Positions 1 through 8,070 are shown, counted from the first letter of the stretch. The stretch is DNA of 26,178 nt from Selenomonadaceae bacterium UBA3796 (GCA_002369175.1 DFES01000099.1:578-26755); one strand, 5' to 3'. Made by a program: numbers and translations. Notes: generated by a model from the sequence alone, not told the origin.

Positions 1-23
1 TTCGATCCTCCTTGTCTCCACCA
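1..23 (+). tRNA. tRNA 3' end (partial; tRNA-Tyr is one candidate)
   Basis: The window opens inside a tRNA. Bases 1-7 (TTCGATC) fit a T-loop, 8-12 (CTCCT) the 3' strand of the T-stem, 13-19 (TGTCTCC) the 3' strand of the acceptor stem, 20 is discriminator A and 21-23 is an encoded CCA. The 7+5+7+1+3 spacing is exactly canonical, and a terminator follows at once. The implied 5' acceptor strand GGAGACA with discriminator A would suit tRNA-Tyr, but the anticodon lies outside the window, so identity is a guess. Confidence 0.8.
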
Positions 24-34
24 TTGCGTATTTG

Positions 35-64
35 AGGACTTCTGCAAAGGAAGTCCTTTTGTTT
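35..64 (+). terminator. Intrinsic terminator after the tRNA
   Basis: Perfect 8-bp stem AGGACTTC (35-42) / GAAGTCCT (50-57) with a 7-nt loop, followed by a T-rich run to 64. It ends the tRNA transcript 11 bases after the CCA. Confidence 0.8.
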
Positions 65-66
65 TG

Positions 67-118
67 AAATCCTCCTCTGTGATGGGGTGTTTTTCCCATG
101 GCGAGGGAGGATTTTTTC
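67..118 (+). terminator. Second, nested terminator-like hairpin
   Basis: Outer arms AAATCCTCC (67-75) and GGAGGATTT (106-114) enclose an inner ATGGG (82-86) / CCCAT (95-99) stem, and a T-run follows to 117. It looks like a back-up terminator in tandem with the one at 35-64. A 12-bp palindrome ACTTCATGAAGT (131-142) follows with no recognised role. I see no convincing sigma-70 promoter between here and the gene at 179. Confidence 0.5.
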
Positions 119-178
119 GTTTTGGAACGAACTTCATGAAGTAAGGAACTGGGAATTCGTGAATGCGGAGGTGGGGAT

Positions 179-895
179 TTGGTCAAGAATGCAATCATTG
201 GAATCATCTGCATGATTCTCTTGGTGACGGCAGGTTCCTTTGCCTATGTGGGATACCACAATACAAAGGTGCACATCCGGACGGAGAACGAGAAGCATAA
301 GGCCGAAGCACCGAATGAGGATGCGAAGCCCGCCACGATGCGGGAGAAGAAGATGGAGTCGGAAAAGAAGAAGAAGGAAAAGGAAAGGCAAAGGCAGGAG
401 CACGCCGGGAGCGGGAAACAGGAAACCGATGCCGACGAGGATGTGGCGTATCTGGTGTCGGGTATGTATGTTACTCCCTTCGCCAATGGCGATATTGCCT
501 ATCGGTTTGAAGAAAACGAGACGGAGGAGGGCGTTTTTGTCAGGCCCTATGTGGTGGAGCATAGGGGGCGTTCCGCCACGCTGCATTTCGCTGCCGGATA
601 TCGCGGCAGCGAAGTGCTGGAATTCGACAGGATTCTGGTGAAGGGGGAGCAGGGGGGAAAAGAACTCGTCTTTCCGCAGGGAACGATGCAGCAGGGCGAG
701 AATGACGAAGTGCTTCTCTCCTGGTATGACCTTCCCGCAAGCAATGAAATAGAGGATGTCATGCGCATGCTTGCCGTCTCGGCGAATGCAAACATCACCA
801 TCGTGGGACATGAGCAGGAAACCAAGAGCCTGAGTCCGGTGGAAATCCAGCGATTCAACAGAATGCTCAAGCTGTACGATGCACTGAAGAAGTGA
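179..895 (+). CDS. Membrane-anchored protein of unknown function
   Basis: 238 aa, TTG start at 179 preceded by a strong SD (GGAGGTGG, about 168-175). I do not recognise the family. Residues 4-24 form one hydrophobic helix, so the protein is probably anchored in the cytoplasmic membrane. The only early Cys (11) lies inside the helix and is not in a proper lipobox. Residues about 25-85 are a highly charged Lys/Glu/Arg-rich spacer, including a run of six lysines, with coiled-coil character. Residues about 88-235 are a mixed alpha/beta domain, probably on the outer face. It stands alone between terminators on both sides, so it is likely monocistronic. It could be a lineage-specific envelope protein; no function is claimed. 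Confidence 0.75.
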   Translation: MVKNAIIGIICMILLVTAGSFAYVGYHNTKVHIRTENEKHKAEAPNEDAKPATMREKKMESEKKKKEKERQRQEHAGSGKQETDADEDVAYLVSGMYVTPFANGDIAYRFEENETEEGVFVRPYVVEHRGRSATLHFAAGYRGSEVLEFDRILVKGEQGGKELVFPQGTMQQGENDEVLLSWYDLPASNEIEDVMRMLAVSANANITIVGHEQETKSLSPVEIQRFNRMLKLYDALKK

Positions 896-944
896 TTTTC
901 CTCCTTGCAAAACAGGGGAAAATGTGATAGATTAAAGGCAACGC

Positions 945-977
945 AGACCGCGACTTGACAGGAGCCGCGGTCTTTTT
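945..977 (+). terminator. Intrinsic terminator before speD
   Basis: Perfect 8-bp GC-rich stem AGACCGCG (945-952) / CGCGGTCT (966-973) followed by T5. It ends the 179-895 gene and lies before the speD start at 1069. Translating across it, as the longest speD reading frame would, is therefore unlikely. Confidence 0.8.
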
Positions 978-1008
978 ACTACGGGGCAGGGCGGACATTT
1001 CGTTATGC

Positions 1009-1037
1009 TTGGTGGCTGTGTGCCCGATTCATAGGAT
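1009..1037 (+). promoter_or_regulatory. Possible sigma-70 promoter for the polyamine operon
   Basis: TTGGTG (1009-1014), a 17-bp spacer and TAGGAT (1032-1037). The match is modest (3/6 and 4/6), but the spacing is ideal and it sits between the terminator at 945-977 and the speD SD. It would leave a leader of about 25 nt. Confidence 0.35.
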
Positions 1038-1068
1038 GCGGGCATTGGGAAAGGAAGGGTCTGGCAAG

Positions 1069-1872
1069 TTGGAAGAAAAGCTGAAGCTGTATGGGTTCAA
1101 CAACCTCACGAAATCGTTGAGTTTCAATATTTACGATATTTGTTACGCGAAGTCCCAGAGGGAGCAGGAGGACTACATCAAGTACATTGATGAGCAGTAT
1201 AATTCAGAGCGTCTCACAAAGATACTTTCACGGGTGACGGAAATGATCGGCGCCCGCATCCTCAATATTGCCAAGCAGGATTACGAGCCCCAGGGCGCCA
1301 GCGTTACCTTGCTCATCGCTGAGGAGGCGGCAGTCGCCTCGGGACGGAAAAAGCCCATGGTGAAGAAGGAAAAGGAGAAACATCTCAGGGAGACGATTCT
1401 AGCGCACCTGGACAAGAGCCATGTAACGGTGCATACCTATCCGGAATTCCATCCGGAAACCAGCATTGCCACCTTTCGGGTGGACATCGATGTGGCCACC
1501 TGCGGAGAGATTACGCCTCTCAAGACCTTGGATTACCTCATAGGGCAGTTCGATTCGGATATCATTACCATGGATTACCGCGTGAGGGGCTTTACGAGAG
1601 ATGTTTCCGGGAAGAAGCTCTTTCAGGATCAGAAGATGACCACCATTCAGGAATACATTGCAGAAGACACACTGAATGATTACGATGCAGTGGACATCAA
1701 TCTCTATCAGGCAAATCTCTTCCATACCCGCATGCTGATCAAGGAGCCGGAACTGCAGAATTATCTCTTCAACACGGATATCTACGAGATTCCCCCCAAA
1801 ACCCGGCTTTCCATCAGCAATAGTCTGCGGCGGGAGATGATCGAGATCTTCAGCGGGCGCAATATATATTGA
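1069..1872 (+). CDS. speD: S-adenosylmethionine decarboxylase proenzyme (E. coli-type SpeD)
   Basis: Decarboxylates S-adenosylmethionine to supply the aminopropyl donor for spermidine. It is a pyruvoyl enzyme that cleaves itself into two chains. The start is TTG at 1069, with SD AAGGAAGG at 1051-1058. This gives 267 aa beginning LEEKLKLYGFNN, matching the E. coli enzyme (264 aa, KKLKLHGFNNLTKSLSF). The frame stays open back to a TTG at 955, but that stretch covers a terminator. The cleavage motif LDKSH is present: Lys116/Ser117 would be the split site and Ser117 the pyruvoyl precursor. The catalytic Cys of the TCG motif is at about 145. DYEPQGASVT and DYRVRGFTRD are also family hallmarks. It is the first gene of a polyamine operon, with 12 bases to speA. 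Very secure. Confidence 0.96.
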   Translation: MEEKLKLYGFNNLTKSLSFNIYDICYAKSQREQEDYIKYIDEQYNSERLTKILSRVTEMIGARILNIAKQDYEPQGASVTLLIAEEAAVASGRKKPMVKKEKEKHLRETILAHLDKSHVTVHTYPEFHPETSIATFRVDIDVATCGEITPLKTLDYLIGQFDSDIITMDYRVRGFTRDVSGKKLFQDQKMTTIQEYIAEDTLNDYDAVDINLYQANLFHTRMLIKEPELQNYLFNTDIYEIPPKTRLSISNSLRREMIEIFSGRNIY

Positions 1873-1884
1873 GGGGGTTGGGAG

Positions 1885-3339
1885 ATGCGATATTTGACCC
1901 AGGATCGGGCGCCGATTCTCGAAGCGCTGGAGAAGATGAAGGCGGCTCGTCTCGTGCCCTTTGACGTGCCTGGCCACAAGAGAGGGCGGGGAAACCGAGA
2001 ATTGTCAGAGTTTTTGGGAAGCCGCTGTCTTGACGTGGATGTGAACTCCATGAAGATGCTGGACAATCTCTGCCATCCGGTTTCGGTGATAAGGGATGCA
2101 GAGCAGCTGGCGGCGGAGGCTTTTGGTGCGGCGCATGCCTTTTTCATGGTTGGTGGAACGACTTCGGCAGTCCAGGCCATGGTGCTTGCGACTGTCGGGC
2201 GGGGGGATAAGATCATCATGCCCCGGAACATCCATCGCAGCGCCATCAATTCCCTGATTCTCTGCGGCGCAATTCCCGTTTATGTGAATCCGCAGATGGA
2301 TCACAGCCTCGGAATATCTCTGGGCATGCGGGTGGAGGAGGTGGCGGCGGCCATTCGGAAACATCCGGATGCAAAGGCTGTTTTCGTGAACAATCCGACG
2401 TATTACGGCATATGCTCGAATCTTTCGGCTATTGTGGAACTCGCTCATTCCCATGGAATGCGAGTGCTGGCGGATGAGGCTCATGGCACCCACTTTTATT
2501 TCGATGACCGTCTTCCCCAGTCAGCTATGGCAGCCGGTGCGGATATGGCGGCCATCAGTATGCATAAGTCCGGCGGCTCCCTTACCCAAAGCTCCATGCT
2601 CCTTTGCGGCCCTGAGGTGAACGAGGGATATGTCCATCAGATTGTGAATCTCACCCAGACCACCAGCGGCTCCTACCTTTTGATGGTGAGCCTTGATATT
2701 TCCCGGCGGAATCTGGCTCTGCACGGGAAAGAAATTTTTGACAAGGTCATCGGCATGGTGGAATATGCCAGGGATGAGATCAATACCATAGGAGACTATT
2801 ACGCATACGGAAAGGAACTCATCAACGGGGATTCCGTCTACGATTTCGATATCACGAAACTCTCTGTGTTCACCCGTTCCGTGGGTCTGGCGGGCATTGA
2901 GGTCTACGATATTCTTCGGGATGAGTACGATATCCAGACGGAGTTCGGTGATATTGCAAATATCCTTGCCTATGTGTCCGTGGGGGATCGCCCCAAGGAT
3001 ATTGAGCGCCTTGTGGCAGCTCTTGCGGAAATCCGGCGGAACCACCGCAAGGATTCCTCGAAAATGCTTAAGGCAGAGTACATTGATCCCGTGGTGAAAT
3101 GCGGGCCGCAGGCGGCATTCTACGGAGAAAAGGAATCCCTGCCCATCGATGAGACTGCCGGTCGGGTGACCGGCGAGTTTGTCATGTGTTATCCGCCGGG
3201 GATTCCCATCCTGGCTCCGGGAGAGCTCATTACGGAGGAAATCCTCACTTACATACGCTATGCGAAGAAAAAGGGCTGCCAAATGACCGGCCCGGAAGAC
3301 ATGACAATAAGGAAACTCAACGTCATGCGGGAGGAGTGA
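1885..3339 (+). CDS. speA: Orn/Lys/Arg decarboxylase, probably arginine decarboxylase (B. subtilis SpeA type)
   Basis: PLP-dependent, aspartate-aminotransferase-fold amino acid decarboxylase of 484 aa, close to Bacillus SpeA (about 490 aa). It lacks the N-terminal wing domain of the inducible AdiA/CadA enzymes. Visible features: GHKRG (30-34), phosphate-binding GGTTSAVQAM (90-99), Asp197 in DEAH for the pyridine nitrogen, and the Schiff-base Lys228 in SMHKSGGSLTQSS. The C-terminal domain is present (about 370-484, including MCYPPGIPILAPGE). ATG start at 1885 with a G-rich SD. Substrate cannot be read from the sequence alone, since lysine and ornithine enzymes share the fold. Arginine is inferred from the agmatinase gene two genes downstream. 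Cytosolic, translationally close to speD and speE. Confidence 0.9.
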   Translation: MRYLTQDRAPILEALEKMKAARLVPFDVPGHKRGRGNRELSEFLGSRCLDVDVNSMKMLDNLCHPVSVIRDAEQLAAEAFGAAHAFFMVGGTTSAVQAMVLATVGRGDKIIMPRNIHRSAINSLILCGAIPVYVNPQMDHSLGISLGMRVEEVAAAIRKHPDAKAVFVNNPTYYGICSNLSAIVELAHSHGMRVLADEAHGTHFYFDDRLPQSAMAAGADMAAISMHKSGGSLTQSSMLLCGPEVNEGYVHQIVNLTQTTSGSYLLMVSLDISRRNLALHGKEIFDKVIGMVEYARDEINTIGDYYAYGKELINGDSVYDFDITKLSVFTRSVGLAGIEVYDILRDEYDIQTEFGDIANILAYVSVGDRPKDIERLVAALAEIRRNHRKDSSKMLKAEYIDPVVKCGPQAAFYGEKESLPIDETAGRVTGEFVMCYPPGIPILAPGELITEEILTYIRYAKKKGCQMTGPEDMTIRKLNVMREE

Positions 3340-3345
3340 CTTTTT

Positions 3346-4200
3346 TTGGAATTATGGTTTACGGAGTGGCATACGCCTGATGTCCACTTTTCCATCAAGG
3401 TGGATCGGCAGATCTATACGGGTCGGAGCGAGTTCCAGCGCATTGATATCTTCGAGTCCAAGGAATTCGGCAGATTTTTGACATTGGACGGCTATATGAT
3501 GTTGACGGAGAAGGATGAATTCATCTACCATGAGATGATTGTCCATGTACCCATGTGTGTGAAGCCCGATGCGAGGAAGATTCTTGTCATCGGCGGCGGC
3601 GACGGCGGTACCGTCCGGGAATTGCTGCGTTATGATGCGGTGGAGTCCATCGACTTGGTGGAAATCGATGAGATGGTGGTGGAGGCATGCCGCGAGCATC
3701 TTCCTCAGACAGCCGGCTGTCTGGGAGATCCGAGAGTTTCCATTCATTACGAGGACGGGCTGAAATTCATCCGCCACTGTGAGGATATGTACGACCTGGT
3801 GATCGTGGATTCTACGGATCCCTTCGGCCCCGGGGAGGGACTTTTTACCAAGGAGTTCTACGGGAATTGCTACAAGGCTCTGCGTGATGACGGCATCATG
3901 GTGAACCAGCACGAGAGTCCCTTTTACAAGGAAGATGCCTATGCCATGCAGCGGGCGCACAAGCGCATTGTGGAGTCCTTCCCCGTCAGCCGCGTCTACC
4001 AGCTTCACATTCCAACCTATCCGTCCGGCCACTGGCTCTTCGGCTTTGCCTCAAAAAAGCGCCATCCGGTGAAAGGCGTGGATTGGGAGGCATGGAAGGC
4101 GCTCGGAATCCGGACGCGGTATTACAACACTCGTCTTCACGCAGGAGCATTTGCTTTGCCGAATTACGTGGAGGAAATGCTTCGGGATGTGGAAGAATAG
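3346..4200 (+). CDS. speE: Polyamine aminopropyltransferase (spermidine synthase)
   Basis: Transfers the aminopropyl group of decarboxylated SAM to an amine, normally putrescine, giving spermidine and methylthioadenosine. 284 aa, usual length. TTG start at 3346; its SD (GGGAGGAG) overlaps the speA stop, which suggests translational coupling. Beginning MELWFTEWHT is typical of the family. Motifs: YHEM (61-64), the SAM-type glycine loop GGGDGG (83-88), VEIDEMVVE (105-113) for the donor, and VDSTDPFGPGEGLF (from 154) with the catalytic Asp155/Asp158 pair. LHIPTYPSGHW near the C-terminus is also conserved. The acceptor could be agmatine rather than putrescine, as in Thermus; residues alone do not settle this. 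Confidence 0.96.
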   Translation: MELWFTEWHTPDVHFSIKVDRQIYTGRSEFQRIDIFESKEFGRFLTLDGYMMLTEKDEFIYHEMIVHVPMCVKPDARKILVIGGGDGGTVRELLRYDAVESIDLVEIDEMVVEACREHLPQTAGCLGDPRVSIHYEDGLKFIRHCEDMYDLVIVDSTDPFGPGEGLFTKEFYGNCYKALRDDGIMVNQHESPFYKEDAYAMQRAHKRIVESFPVSRVYQLHIPTYPSGHWLFGFASKKRHPVKGVDWEAWKALGIRTRYYNTRLHAGAFALPNYVEEMLRDVEE

Positions 4201-4208
4201 GAGGATTT

Positions 4209-5081
4209 ATGGAGCGGAATGTAGAAACTTTTCTGGGGTGTGACGGAACTTACGAGGAGGCGCGTATTGTCCTCTATGGAGCACCTTTTGATTCGACAAC
4301 CTCCTATCGTCCCGGCACTCGTTTTGCCAGCCGTACCATGCGGGCGGAATCCTATGGGCTGGAAACCTACAGTCCATATCAGGAGCTCGATTTGGAGGAT
4401 GCGGCAGTTTTTGACGGAGGGGATCTGGAGCTCTGCTTTGGCGATGTGGCGGGGGCATTGGGGGATATCAAGGCTTACGCGAAGAAAATATGGGCGGATG
4501 ACAAGCTGCCCTTTCTCATCGGAGGAGAGCATCTCGTGTCGCTGCCGGCGATAGAAGCGGCTGCGGAGAAGTATCCGGGGCTCTGCCTGATTCATTTTGA
4601 TGCTCATACGGATCTGCGGGATGACTATTTGGGAGCAAGACTGTCCCATGCTACGGTGATCCGCCGAGCATGGGATATCCTCGGGGATGGGCGCATCTCC
4701 CAGTTCGGCATCCGCAGCGGAGAGCGGGCGGAATTCCTTTGGGCGAGGGAGCATACCTATCTTCATACGTTCGATTTTGAAGGACTGGAGGCTCGCCTGG
4801 CAGCCTGGAAGGGAAAACCTGTATATTTCACCATTGACCTGGATGTACTCGACCCTTCTGTTTTTCCCGGGACGGGAACACCGGAAGCGGGCGGGGTTTC
4901 TTTTCCGGCACTGCTGGAGGCCGCCCTGCATGTGATAGAAAGCTGCGATGTCGTAGGCTGTGATCTGGTGGAACTTTCGCCGCCTTACGATGCAAGCGGG
5001 GCTTCCACAGCAGTAGCTCTGAAGCTTTTGCGGGAGATGCTTCTGGCTTTGGATAAAAAGCAGGTTTTCAACAATAGATAA
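4209..5081 (+). CDS. speB: Agmatinase / ureohydrolase
   Basis: Mn-dependent ureohydrolase that removes urea from agmatine to give putrescine. 290 aa from ATG 4209, with SD TAGGAGGAT just after the speE stop. The open frame extends back to 4083 inside speE, but this start fits the SD and the family length. Metal-site motifs are complete: GGEH (His108), HFDAHTD (Asp131, His133, Asp135) and TIDLDVLDPS (Asp210, Asp212), followed by GTGTPEAGG. GGEH replaces the commoner GGDH, as in many Firmicutes SpeB proteins. Next to speA it completes arginine to putrescine. If SpeE prefers agmatine, it could instead hydrolyse N1-aminopropylagmatine. Confidence 0.94.
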   Translation: MERNVETFLGCDGTYEEARIVLYGAPFDSTTSYRPGTRFASRTMRAESYGLETYSPYQELDLEDAAVFDGGDLELCFGDVAGALGDIKAYAKKIWADDKLPFLIGGEHLVSLPAIEAAAEKYPGLCLIHFDAHTDLRDDYLGARLSHATVIRRAWDILGDGRISQFGIRSGERAEFLWAREHTYLHTFDFEGLEARLAAWKGKPVYFTIDLDVLDPSVFPGTGTPEAGGVSFPALLEAALHVIESCDVVGCDLVELSPPYDASGASTAVALKLLREMLLALDKKQVFNNR

Positions 5082-5112
5082 CGAATGGTTCTGAGACAGG
5101 AGGAATTTGCAA

Positions 5113-6312
5113 ATGGGAAAAGCTTTGATTATCGGTTGCGGCGGTGTGGCCAGTGTTGCCATTCACAAATGCTGCCAGAACAGCGAGGCATTTGAAGAAA
5201 TATGCATTGCATCCCGCACGAAGAGGAAATGCGACGAGCTGAAGGCGAAGCTGGACGGAGGCAAAACCAAAATCTCCACGGCACAGGTGGATGCAAACAG
5301 CGTGGAGGAGCTTGTTGCCCTCATTGAGAAATTTCAGCCGGACGTGGTGCTGAATCTCGCGTTGCCCTATCAGGATCTCACCATCATGGATGCCTGTCTT
5401 GCCACAAAGACCCATTACGTTGATACGGCGAATTATGAGCCGGAGGATACTGCGAAATTTGAGTACAAGTGGCAGTGGGCTTATAAGGAGCGTTATGAGA
5501 AAGCTGGTATCACAGCACTTCTGGGTTCCGGATTCGATCCCGGCGTCACCGGGGTCTTCTCTGCCTATGCGTTGAAGCATCATTTTGATGAGATCAATTA
5601 TATCGACATTTTAGACTGCAATGCAGGGGATCACGGTTATCCCTTTGCCACGAATTTCAATCCGGAAATCAATATCCGGGAGGTGTCCGCCAAGGGCAGC
5701 TATTGGGAGGATGGCAAATGGGTGGAGACGGAGCCCATGGAAATCAAGCGCGTCTACAATTTCCCGGAAATCGGGCCGAAGGACATGTATCTTCTCCATC
5801 ATGAGGAGCTGGAATCCCTGGGCATCAACATTCCCGGCATTCGCCGCATCCGTTTCTTCATGACCTTCGGGCAGAGCTATCTGACACATTTGAAGTGTCT
5901 GGAGAATGTGGGCATGACCTCCATCGAGCCCATTGAGTTTGAAGGCAAGAAAATCGTTCCCCTCCAGTTCCTCAAGGCCGTGCTGCCGGATCCTGCCAGC
6001 CTTGGCCCGCGCACGAAGGGAAAGACGAATATCGGCTGTATTTTCCGCGGCAAAAAGGACGGAAAGGACAAGACCTATTATCTCTACAATGTCTGCGATC
6101 ATCAGGAATGCTACAAGGAAGTGGGCTCCCAGGCGATTTCCTACACTACGGGGGTTCCTGCCATGATCGGAGCTATGCTGGTCATGAACGGCACCTGGAA
6201 GGGCCCCGGGGTCAAGAACATCGAGGAGTTCGATCCGGATCCTTTCATGGAAGCACTCAACAAGTGGGGGCTGCCCTGGAAAGAGAGCTTTGACCCGGAG
6301 ATGGTGGACTGA
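5113..6312 (+). CDS. Carboxy(nor)spermidine dehydrogenase, saccharopine-dehydrogenase-like (CASDH)
   Basis: NAD(P)H-dependent reductive condensation of aspartate beta-semialdehyde with a diamine to give carboxyspermidine (from putrescine) or carboxynorspermidine (from diaminopropane). 399 aa from ATG 5113, SD AGGAGGA 5098-5104. The Rossmann loop GCGGVASV lies at 8-15. DVVLNLALPYQDLTIMDACL, HYVDTANYEPED and GSGFDPGVTGVFSAYA follow the Lys1/CASDH family pattern, and YTTGVPAMIGAMLV closes the catalytic domain. The stop overlaps the nspC start by one base, so the two enzymes are probably translated together. Putrescine is the likely substrate because speA/speB are upstream and I see no diaminobutyrate genes here. 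It is not a lysine-degrading saccharopine dehydrogenase, judging from its partner. Confidence 0.9.
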   Translation: MGKALIIGCGGVASVAIHKCCQNSEAFEEICIASRTKRKCDELKAKLDGGKTKISTAQVDANSVEELVALIEKFQPDVVLNLALPYQDLTIMDACLATKTHYVDTANYEPEDTAKFEYKWQWAYKERYEKAGITALLGSGFDPGVTGVFSAYALKHHFDEINYIDILDCNAGDHGYPFATNFNPEINIREVSAKGSYWEDGKWVETEPMEIKRVYNFPEIGPKDMYLLHHEELESLGINIPGIRRIRFFMTFGQSYLTHLKCLENVGMTSIEPIEFEGKKIVPLQFLKAVLPDPASLGPRTKGKTNIGCIFRGKKDGKDKTYYLYNVCDHQECYKEVGSQAISYTTGVPAMIGAMLVMNGTWKGPGVKNIEEFDPDPFMEALNKWGLPWKESFDPEMVD

Positions 6313-7442
6313 TGACGGTAATGCGACAGGAATGGATGGAGGTGCCAACCCCATCCTATGTCATCCATAAAGATCTTTTGGAGCACAATCTGGAGATTCT
6401 TGCCAGGTTGCAGGAGGATACAGGGGCAAAGGTTCTCCTTGCACAGAAATGCTTCTCCATGTATTATTTTTATCCCCTTATAGCGGAGTATCTTTCGGGC
6501 GCGGCAGCCAGCGGCCTTTTCGAGGCGAGGCTTGCCCATGAGGAAATGGGAAAGGAGAACCATATCTTTTCCCCTGCATATCGGGAAGATGAATTCGATG
6601 AAATCGCCGGAATCTGCGACCACATCATCTTCAATTCCTTCGAACAGATGGAGAAATTCGGCGCAAAGGCAAGGGCGGCAGGAGTGTCTTGTGGGCTGCG
6701 CCTCAATCCGGAACATTCGACGCAGGAACATGGGATTTATGACCCCTGTGCTCCCGGTTCCAGACTGGGAATCCCTTTGCGGGATTTCCAGCATGATCGG
6801 CTGGAGGGCGTGGATGGTTTCCATTTCCATACCCTCTGCGAACAGGATGCAGATGCGCTGGAGGAAACGCTTGATGCGCTGGAGAAAAAATTTGGCTTGT
6901 ACTTCAAGGGCAGAAAGTGGATGAATCTTGGCGGCGGGCATCATATCACGCGGAAAGGCTATCAGATGGATCGCCTGAAGCGGTGCATTGCTCATCTGCA
7001 GGATCGATACGGGCTTGAGGTCTACATAGAACCGGGGGAGGCCGTAGCGCTGAATGCTGGCTTCATGGTCGCAACGGTTCTGGAGGTTCAGGAATCCTCG
7101 GGGAATGTCATTCTGGATACCTCGGCGGCCTGTCATATGCCGGACGTCATTGAGATGCCCTACCGTCCCTCTGTGGTTGGCTCAGGGGATGCAGGAAAGA
7201 AGGCCTTTAACTACCGCTTCGGAGGTCCCACCTGCCTGGCGGGTGACATCATAGGGGAGTATTCCTTCGATGCGCCCCTGGAAGCCGGGGATCGTGTCAT
7301 CTTCGAGGATATGGCAATCTATTCCATGGTAAAGAACAATACCTTCAATGGGATGCCGCTGCCGGATATTATTGCGGCAGAAGACGGTCAATGGAAGATC
7401 CTTCGCCATTTCGGCTATGAGGATTTTAAGGGAAGACTGTAG
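6312..7442 (+). CDS. nspC: Carboxy(nor)spermidine decarboxylase
   Basis: PLP-dependent, alanine-racemase-fold decarboxylase that converts carboxyspermidine to spermidine (or carboxynorspermidine to norspermidine). 376 aa, ATG 6312 overlapping the CASDH stop (TGATG). The PLP lysine is Lys46 in LLAQKCFSM (family usually A-L-K-C-F-S). GLRLNPEHS (128-136), GFHFHTLCE (169-177), the phosphate-binding GGGHH (207-211) and EPGEAV (240-245) are all in place. The C-terminal CHMPDVIEMPYRP and GGPTCLAGDI segments supply the second-subunit active-site residues, including the Cys/Asp typical of this family. No terminator is visible after it, so transcription may continue into hsp20. Confidence 0.93.
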   Translation: MTVMRQEWMEVPTPSYVIHKDLLEHNLEILARLQEDTGAKVLLAQKCFSMYYFYPLIAEYLSGAAASGLFEARLAHEEMGKENHIFSPAYREDEFDEIAGICDHIIFNSFEQMEKFGAKARAAGVSCGLRLNPEHSTQEHGIYDPCAPGSRLGIPLRDFQHDRLEGVDGFHFHTLCEQDADALEETLDALEKKFGLYFKGRKWMNLGGGHHITRKGYQMDRLKRCIAHLQDRYGLEVYIEPGEAVALNAGFMVATVLEVQESSGNVILDTSAACHMPDVIEMPYRPSVVGSGDAGKKAFNYRFGGPTCLAGDIIGEYSFDAPLEAGDRVIFEDMAIYSMVKNNTFNGMPLPDIIAAEDGQWKILRHFGYEDFKGRL

Positions 7443-7536
7443 CAAATAGGACAAAAAAGCAGGATTTTTCCGCAGAAAGGCGAAGTAAGAAAGACGGCAG
7501 GGTAGTGAAGGAATTTTTGATAGAGGGGGTTTTTAT

Positions 7537-7983
7537 ATGTTTCGCAGCATGCCGTTTAACATCAAGGGAAATGCAGAAAAAGGCCGGGAACTCATTGAGA
7601 AAGTAATGGAGTTTGCCATGGATCAGCCCTTCAATCCCATAGGGCGCGTGAGCGGTGCACTGTCCTCCTTCCGTGTGGATGTTACGGAGGATGAGGGGAA
7701 GTATGAGGTTTTCGCAGAGCTTCCGGGCTTCACGAAGGAGGAAATCACGGTTTCCTATGATGAGGAATGCCATCTGAGCATCAGCGCCGAGCGTCTGGAT
7801 GTGGAGGATGACGAGGTAAAGTATCTTTGCCGTGAACGTCGTACCGGCAAATTCGAGCGGGTGTTTTACATTGATGACATTGCCGCGGATGAAGTAAGCG
7901 TCTCCTTTGAGAACGGTGTTCTGCATGTCATCCTTCCCAAGGTTACGGAGGATAAGAATAAGAAGGTCTTTGATATTGCATGA
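7537..7983 (+). CDS. Small heat-shock protein, Hsp20/alpha-crystallin family
   Basis: ATP-independent holdase that binds unfolding proteins as oligomers in the cytoplasm. 148 aa, normal for bacterial Hsp20. ATG 7537, with SD AGAGGGGG upstream. Residues 1-40 are the variable N-terminal arm. The alpha-crystallin domain begins at about SFRVDVTEDEGKYEVFAELPG and ends with SFENGVLHVILPK, the family signature. The tail is short (VTEDKNKKVFDIA). I see no CIRCE element and no clear promoter in the 94 bases after nspC, so it may be read from the polyamine operon or from a heat-shock promoter I cannot recognise. Convergent with lgt. Confidence 0.93.
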   Translation: MFRSMPFNIKGNAEKGRELIEKVMEFAMDQPFNPIGRVSGALSSFRVDVTEDEGKYEVFAELPGFTKEEITVSYDEECHLSISAERLDVEDDEVKYLCRERRTGKFERVFYIDDIAADEVSVSFENGVLHVILPKVTEDKNKKVFDIA

Positions 7984-8019
7984 TGCAGCCCGTTGCGTTC
8001 GGTTCTGCGCTGCAATGGA

Positions 8020-8064
8020 AATGCCGCCCCAAGAGACTGTTGCAAAGTCTCTTGGGGCGGCATT
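8020..8064. terminator. 19-bp perfect inverted repeat between convergent hsp20 and lgt
   Basis: Arms 8020-8038 and 8046-8064 are perfectly complementary around a 7-nt loop (GTTGCAA). The arms are GC-rich (GCCGCCCC / GGGGCGGC). Lying only six bases from the lgt stop, it probably terminates both genes. The T-tracts on both sides are weak, so another role is possible. Confidence 0.75.
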
Positions 8065-8070
8065 CGTTCC

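Noticed and set aside
955..1068. 38-residue N-terminal extension of SpeD from the TTG at 955
   Set aside because: It runs through the terminator at 945-977, has no homology to SpeD, and a good SD plus the family N-terminus point to 1069.
4083..4208. 42-residue N-terminal extension of SpeB
   Set aside because: It lies wholly inside speE in another frame, and ATG 4209 has a strong SD and gives the family length.
7443..7536. CIRCE or other heat-shock operator before hsp20
   Set aside because: No CIRCE-like inverted repeat (TTAGCACTC-N9-GAGTGCTAA) and no convincing promoter could be found in the gap.
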